Positions 62,221-64,000 of a stretch of 64,000 nucleotides of DNA are shown here, one piece after another. The translations under genes and the position numbers were made by a program. The stretch covers positions 35,467 to 99,466 of the forward strand of contig NZ_CAMFKO010000013.1 in NCBI RefSeq assembly GCF_945957265.1. Direction: 5' to 3'. Numbering within the stretch: the stretch's first letter is position 1; each line of letters opens with the position of its first letter. Source of the DNA: an uncultured Dechloromonas sp. GTDB taxonomy: Bacteria; Pseudomonadota; Gammaproteobacteria; Burkholderiales; Rhodocyclaceae. Under the pieces are notes generated by a model. It was not told the origin of the DNA. It was given only the letters and a program-made list of their open reading frames with translations, and searched no databases.

Positions 62221-63840
62221 TTAAGCCAGTTTCAGTTCGATCAGTTGCGGCCCGCCGCTCTCGACGGCGCCGCTCAGCCGGATAGCCAGGTCGTCCGCCG
62301 TGCCGACGGCGTGGTAGGTCAGGCCAAATGCCCTGGCCGCATGCTCGAAATCGACATGCTGCGGCGTTCGCCAGCCGCGGGAGAATTCGGGCAGCGAACG
62401 CTGCGGCAGGTGGTCGAAAATGCCGCCTCCGCCGTTATTGACCACGACGATGGCGATATCGAGGCCGCGCGTCTGGGCCAGGCCGCCGATGTCGTGCTGG
62501 CAGGTCAGGTCGCCGACCAGGGCGACCGTGCGGCCATGCGCGCTGGCGATGCCGGCGGCGGTCGATAGGTTGCCGTCGATGCCGCTGGCGCCGCGGTTGG
62601 CGTGGATGTGCAGCGTCTTGTCCGAATGGCCGGACAGCGAGTCCAGTTCCCGGATGGCGAGCGAGTTTCCGACGAACAGGGCGGTGCCGGCGGGCAGTGC
62701 ATTGACGATGGCCGGGATGTGATTGGGCGTGTTTCGCTCCGCCGCTTGCCGCTCGAGGGCGAGAAACTGCCCCAGCCAGCCGTCGTTCGCCGGCTTCAGG
62801 CGCTGGCGCAGCAGGGCGTTGCAGAACGATTCGGGGTCGGCGTGCAGCAGGTCGGTCAGTTTGCGTGCGGGGTCGCTCCAGCGTGGCCAGGGATCGACCA
62901 CGATTTGGGTGGCCGCGCTGCCCGAGAGGTAGTTCTGCAGATTGCGGGTGACCGGGAAGGCGCCGAAGCGGATGATCCATTCGGGGGGCGGAATGGCGGC
63001 GGCACCGGAAGTATCCAGCCAGCGGTTGTAGCCGACGCAAAGATGGGATCGGTCATGCGGACCGAAGCGCAGTCCGGACAGCGGTTCGGCCAGGATGGGG
63101 CAGGCCAGGGCGCTGGCCAGCCCGACCAGAGCGGAATTGCGTGTCGCGGCAATGGGCATTTCTCCGCACACCATGACGCCGGGGCGGCCCGAGAGGCGGT
63201 TTGCCAGGTCGCTCAGCGTCCGGTGATCGGGTTCGGCGACGGGATGGTGGCAGCGAACCGGTTCAAGCCTCGCCGCAGGGGGGCTATCCCCGGCCGGCAA
63301 CAGGGGTTCGCGGAAGGGCTGGTTGATGTGGACCGGGCCGGGATGGGGCCAGGTGGCCTGGTCCGCAACCTGGGCAGCCAGGCGATGCAGGTATCCCGGG
63401 TCGAAACCTTCGTCGGGCGTAGCCAGCGCGTGGCTTGCCCTGACGTAAGGCGCGAACATCGCCGCCTGGGGAACGGTCTGGTTGGCCCCGCAGCCATGCA
63501 GTTCAGGCGGGCGGTCGGCGGAAACGGCAATCAGCGGAACGCCGGCCTGGCTGGCTTCGACGATGGCCGGGAGCCAGTTGGCGGGCGCCGTTCCAGAGGT
63601 GGCCAGCAGCAGGACCGGACGGCGCTGCGCTTTTGCGATGCCGAGGCCAAAAAACGCGGCGCTGCGCTCGTCGATGGCGACATGGCTGCGCAAGCCCGGC
63701 TGCCGCAGTAGCGCGAGCGCCAGCGGCGTCGACCGCGATCCGGGGGAAATGACCGCATCGGTGATCCCGGCGGAGACGAACCCGGCAATCATGGCTTGCG
63801 ACCATGCGAGATTGAGGGAGCCGGTGTCGGTCATTGGCAT
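62221..63840 (-). CDS. menD: SEPHCHC synthase of menaquinone biosynthesis
   Basis: This ThDP-dependent enzyme of about 539 aa makes 2-succinyl-5-enolpyruvyl-6-hydroxy-3-cyclohexene-1-carboxylate from isochorismate and 2-oxoglutarate. It has the N-terminal ITDAVISPGSRSTPLALALL with HVAIDERSAAFFGLGIAKAQ, the ThDP/Mg segment VALVGDLTCQHDIGGLAQTR and VVVNNGGGGIFDHLP. The ATG at 63840 (MPMTD) or 63834 (MTD) is the likely start; a longer frame to 63987 runs into the tRNA region. It starts about 108 nt from the tRNA gene, divergently. No other men gene is in view. Confidence 0.92.
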   Translation of the reverse strand: MPMTDTGSLNLAWSQAMIAGFVSAGITDAVISPGSRSTPLALALLRQPGLRSHVAIDERSAAFFGLGIAKAQRRPVLLLATSGTAPANWLPAIVEASQAGVPLIAVSADRPPELHGCGANQTVPQAAMFAPYVRASHALATPDEGFDPGYLHRLAAQVADQATWPHPGPVHINQPFREPLLPAGDSPPAARLEPVRCHHPVAEPDHRTLSDLANRLSGRPGVMVCGEMPIAATRNSALVGLASALACPILAEPLSGLRFGPHDRSHLCVGYNRWLDTSGAAAIPPPEWIIRFGAFPVTRNLQNYLSGSAATQIVVDPWPRWSDPARKLTDLLHADPESFCNALLRQRLKPANDGWLGQFLALERQAAERNTPNHIPAIVNALPAGTALFVGNSLAIRELDSLSGHSDKTLHIHANRGASGIDGNLSTAAGIASAHGRTVALVGDLTCQHDIGGLAQTRGLDIAIVVVNNGGGGIFDHLPQRSLPEFSRGWRTPQHVDFEHAARAFGLTYHAVGTADDLAIRLSGAVESGGPQLIELKLA

Positions 63841-63900
63841 TGTCTGCTGGCGAAAAGTATCAATTGTAGTCGTTGTGATTCGTCCGGAAACACAGGACCA

Positions 63901-63909
63901 TGCTATTAT
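63901..63909 (+). promoter_or_regulatory. Extended -10 element upstream of tRNA-Asp
   Basis: TGCTATTAT forms an extended -10 (TG-N-TATTAT) followed by a GC-rich discriminator, as in stringently controlled stable-RNA promoters. It lies 40 nt before the tRNA start. No good -35 sits at 17 nt, which the extended -10 may compensate. Confidence 0.45.
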
Positions 63910-63948
63910 TCGCCCCGCTCGCCGCTGACCGGCGGACGAGCCCGACGC

Positions 63949-64000
63949 GGAGTGGTAGTTCAGTCGGTTAGAATACCGGCCTGTCACGCCGGGGGTCGCG
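63949..64000 (+). tRNA. tRNA-Asp (anticodon GTC), 5' part, cut by window edge
   Basis: The sequence starting GGAGTGGTAGTTCAGTCGGT matches the acceptor and D-arm of tRNA-Asp. The anticodon stem ACCGGCC-TGTCACGCCGG carries GTC at 63983-63985. The variable loop and start of the T-arm (GGTCGCG) reach the window end. The G34 of this tRNA is the target of queuosine modification, for which queF is nearby. Confidence 0.95.

Noticed and set aside
63873..63909. TTGTGA as -35 for the tRNA-Asp promoter
   Set aside because: It is 25 nt from TATTAT, too far for a sigma-70 promoter; only the extended -10 is kept.

Overview
The window looks like a chromosomal segment of a Rhodocyclales-type betaproteobacterium (Dechloromonas/Azonexus-like). 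The grounds are the exosortase A (XrtA/EpsH1) exopolysaccharide locus with its typical family members, the pyrG-kdsA-eno-ftsB block, the alaA-hom-thrC block and high-GC codon use in the housekeeping part. The genus is inferred from gene content, not proven. No stretch longer than about 300 bases lacks a gene. No CRISPR array, transposase, integrase or rRNA gene is visible.

Region 1 (1-21.0 kb, minus strand): one long, tightly packed exopolysaccharide/PEP-CTERM operon read from right to left. It begins with a polysaccharide export lipoprotein, chain-length determinant and tyrosine autokinase. It continues with a beta-barrel-like protein, a secretion ATPase, UDP-GlcNAc 2-epimerase, deacetylase, FemAB-like protein, sugar transferases, exosortase fused to EpsI, amidotransferase, O-antigen-ligase-like protein, TPR protein and a second deacetylase. 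It ends in a family 2 glycosyltransferase cut by the left edge. Together these should build, polymerise, modify and export a surface polysaccharide and sort PEP-CTERM proteins. A hairpin between the first and second genes may attenuate the operon.

Region 2 (21.1-29.6 kb, mixed strands, lower GC): two paralogous FtsX/LolE-like permeases, a ThiF-type E1-like enzyme converging on a nitroreductase-like protein, and a PEP-CTERM protein preceded by a good sigma-54 promoter. These are followed by an outer-membrane beta-barrel, a LolD-like ATPase and a LolA-like periplasmic protein. The permeases, ATPase, LolA-like protein and barrel could form one split envelope-export pathway.

Region 3 (29.6-39.9 kb, mostly plus): GDP-mannose supply (manC-like), then alaA-hom and thrC. 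Hom and thrC are separated by a MocR regulator, DUF2917 and DUF2249 proteins and a multi-spanning membrane protein. A methyltransferase overlaps thrC.

Region 4 (40.0-51.8 kb, minus): a likely nine-gene operon for a resorcinol-type secondary lipid, in transcription order 51.8 to 44.2 kb. It holds DarA-like and DarB-like enzymes, a small orphan protein, a BtrH-like acyltransferase, an ABC-2 exporter, an acyl carrier protein, a ketosynthase with one active-site His replaced by Ala, and a ketosynthase-like protein without a nucleophile. CnoX-like thioredoxin, histone-deacetylase-like, nnr and nadC genes follow on the same strand. This lipid operon is the best candidate for an undescribed system.

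Region 5 (51.9-64.0 kb): pyrG, a duplicated 5' fragment of kdsA that folds into a terminator-like hairpin, intact kdsA, a DUF1330 gene, eno, ftsB, bcp and slyD on the plus strand. A phosphoesterase, mutS, queF and menD lie on the minus strand. A tRNA-Asp gene is cut by the right edge.
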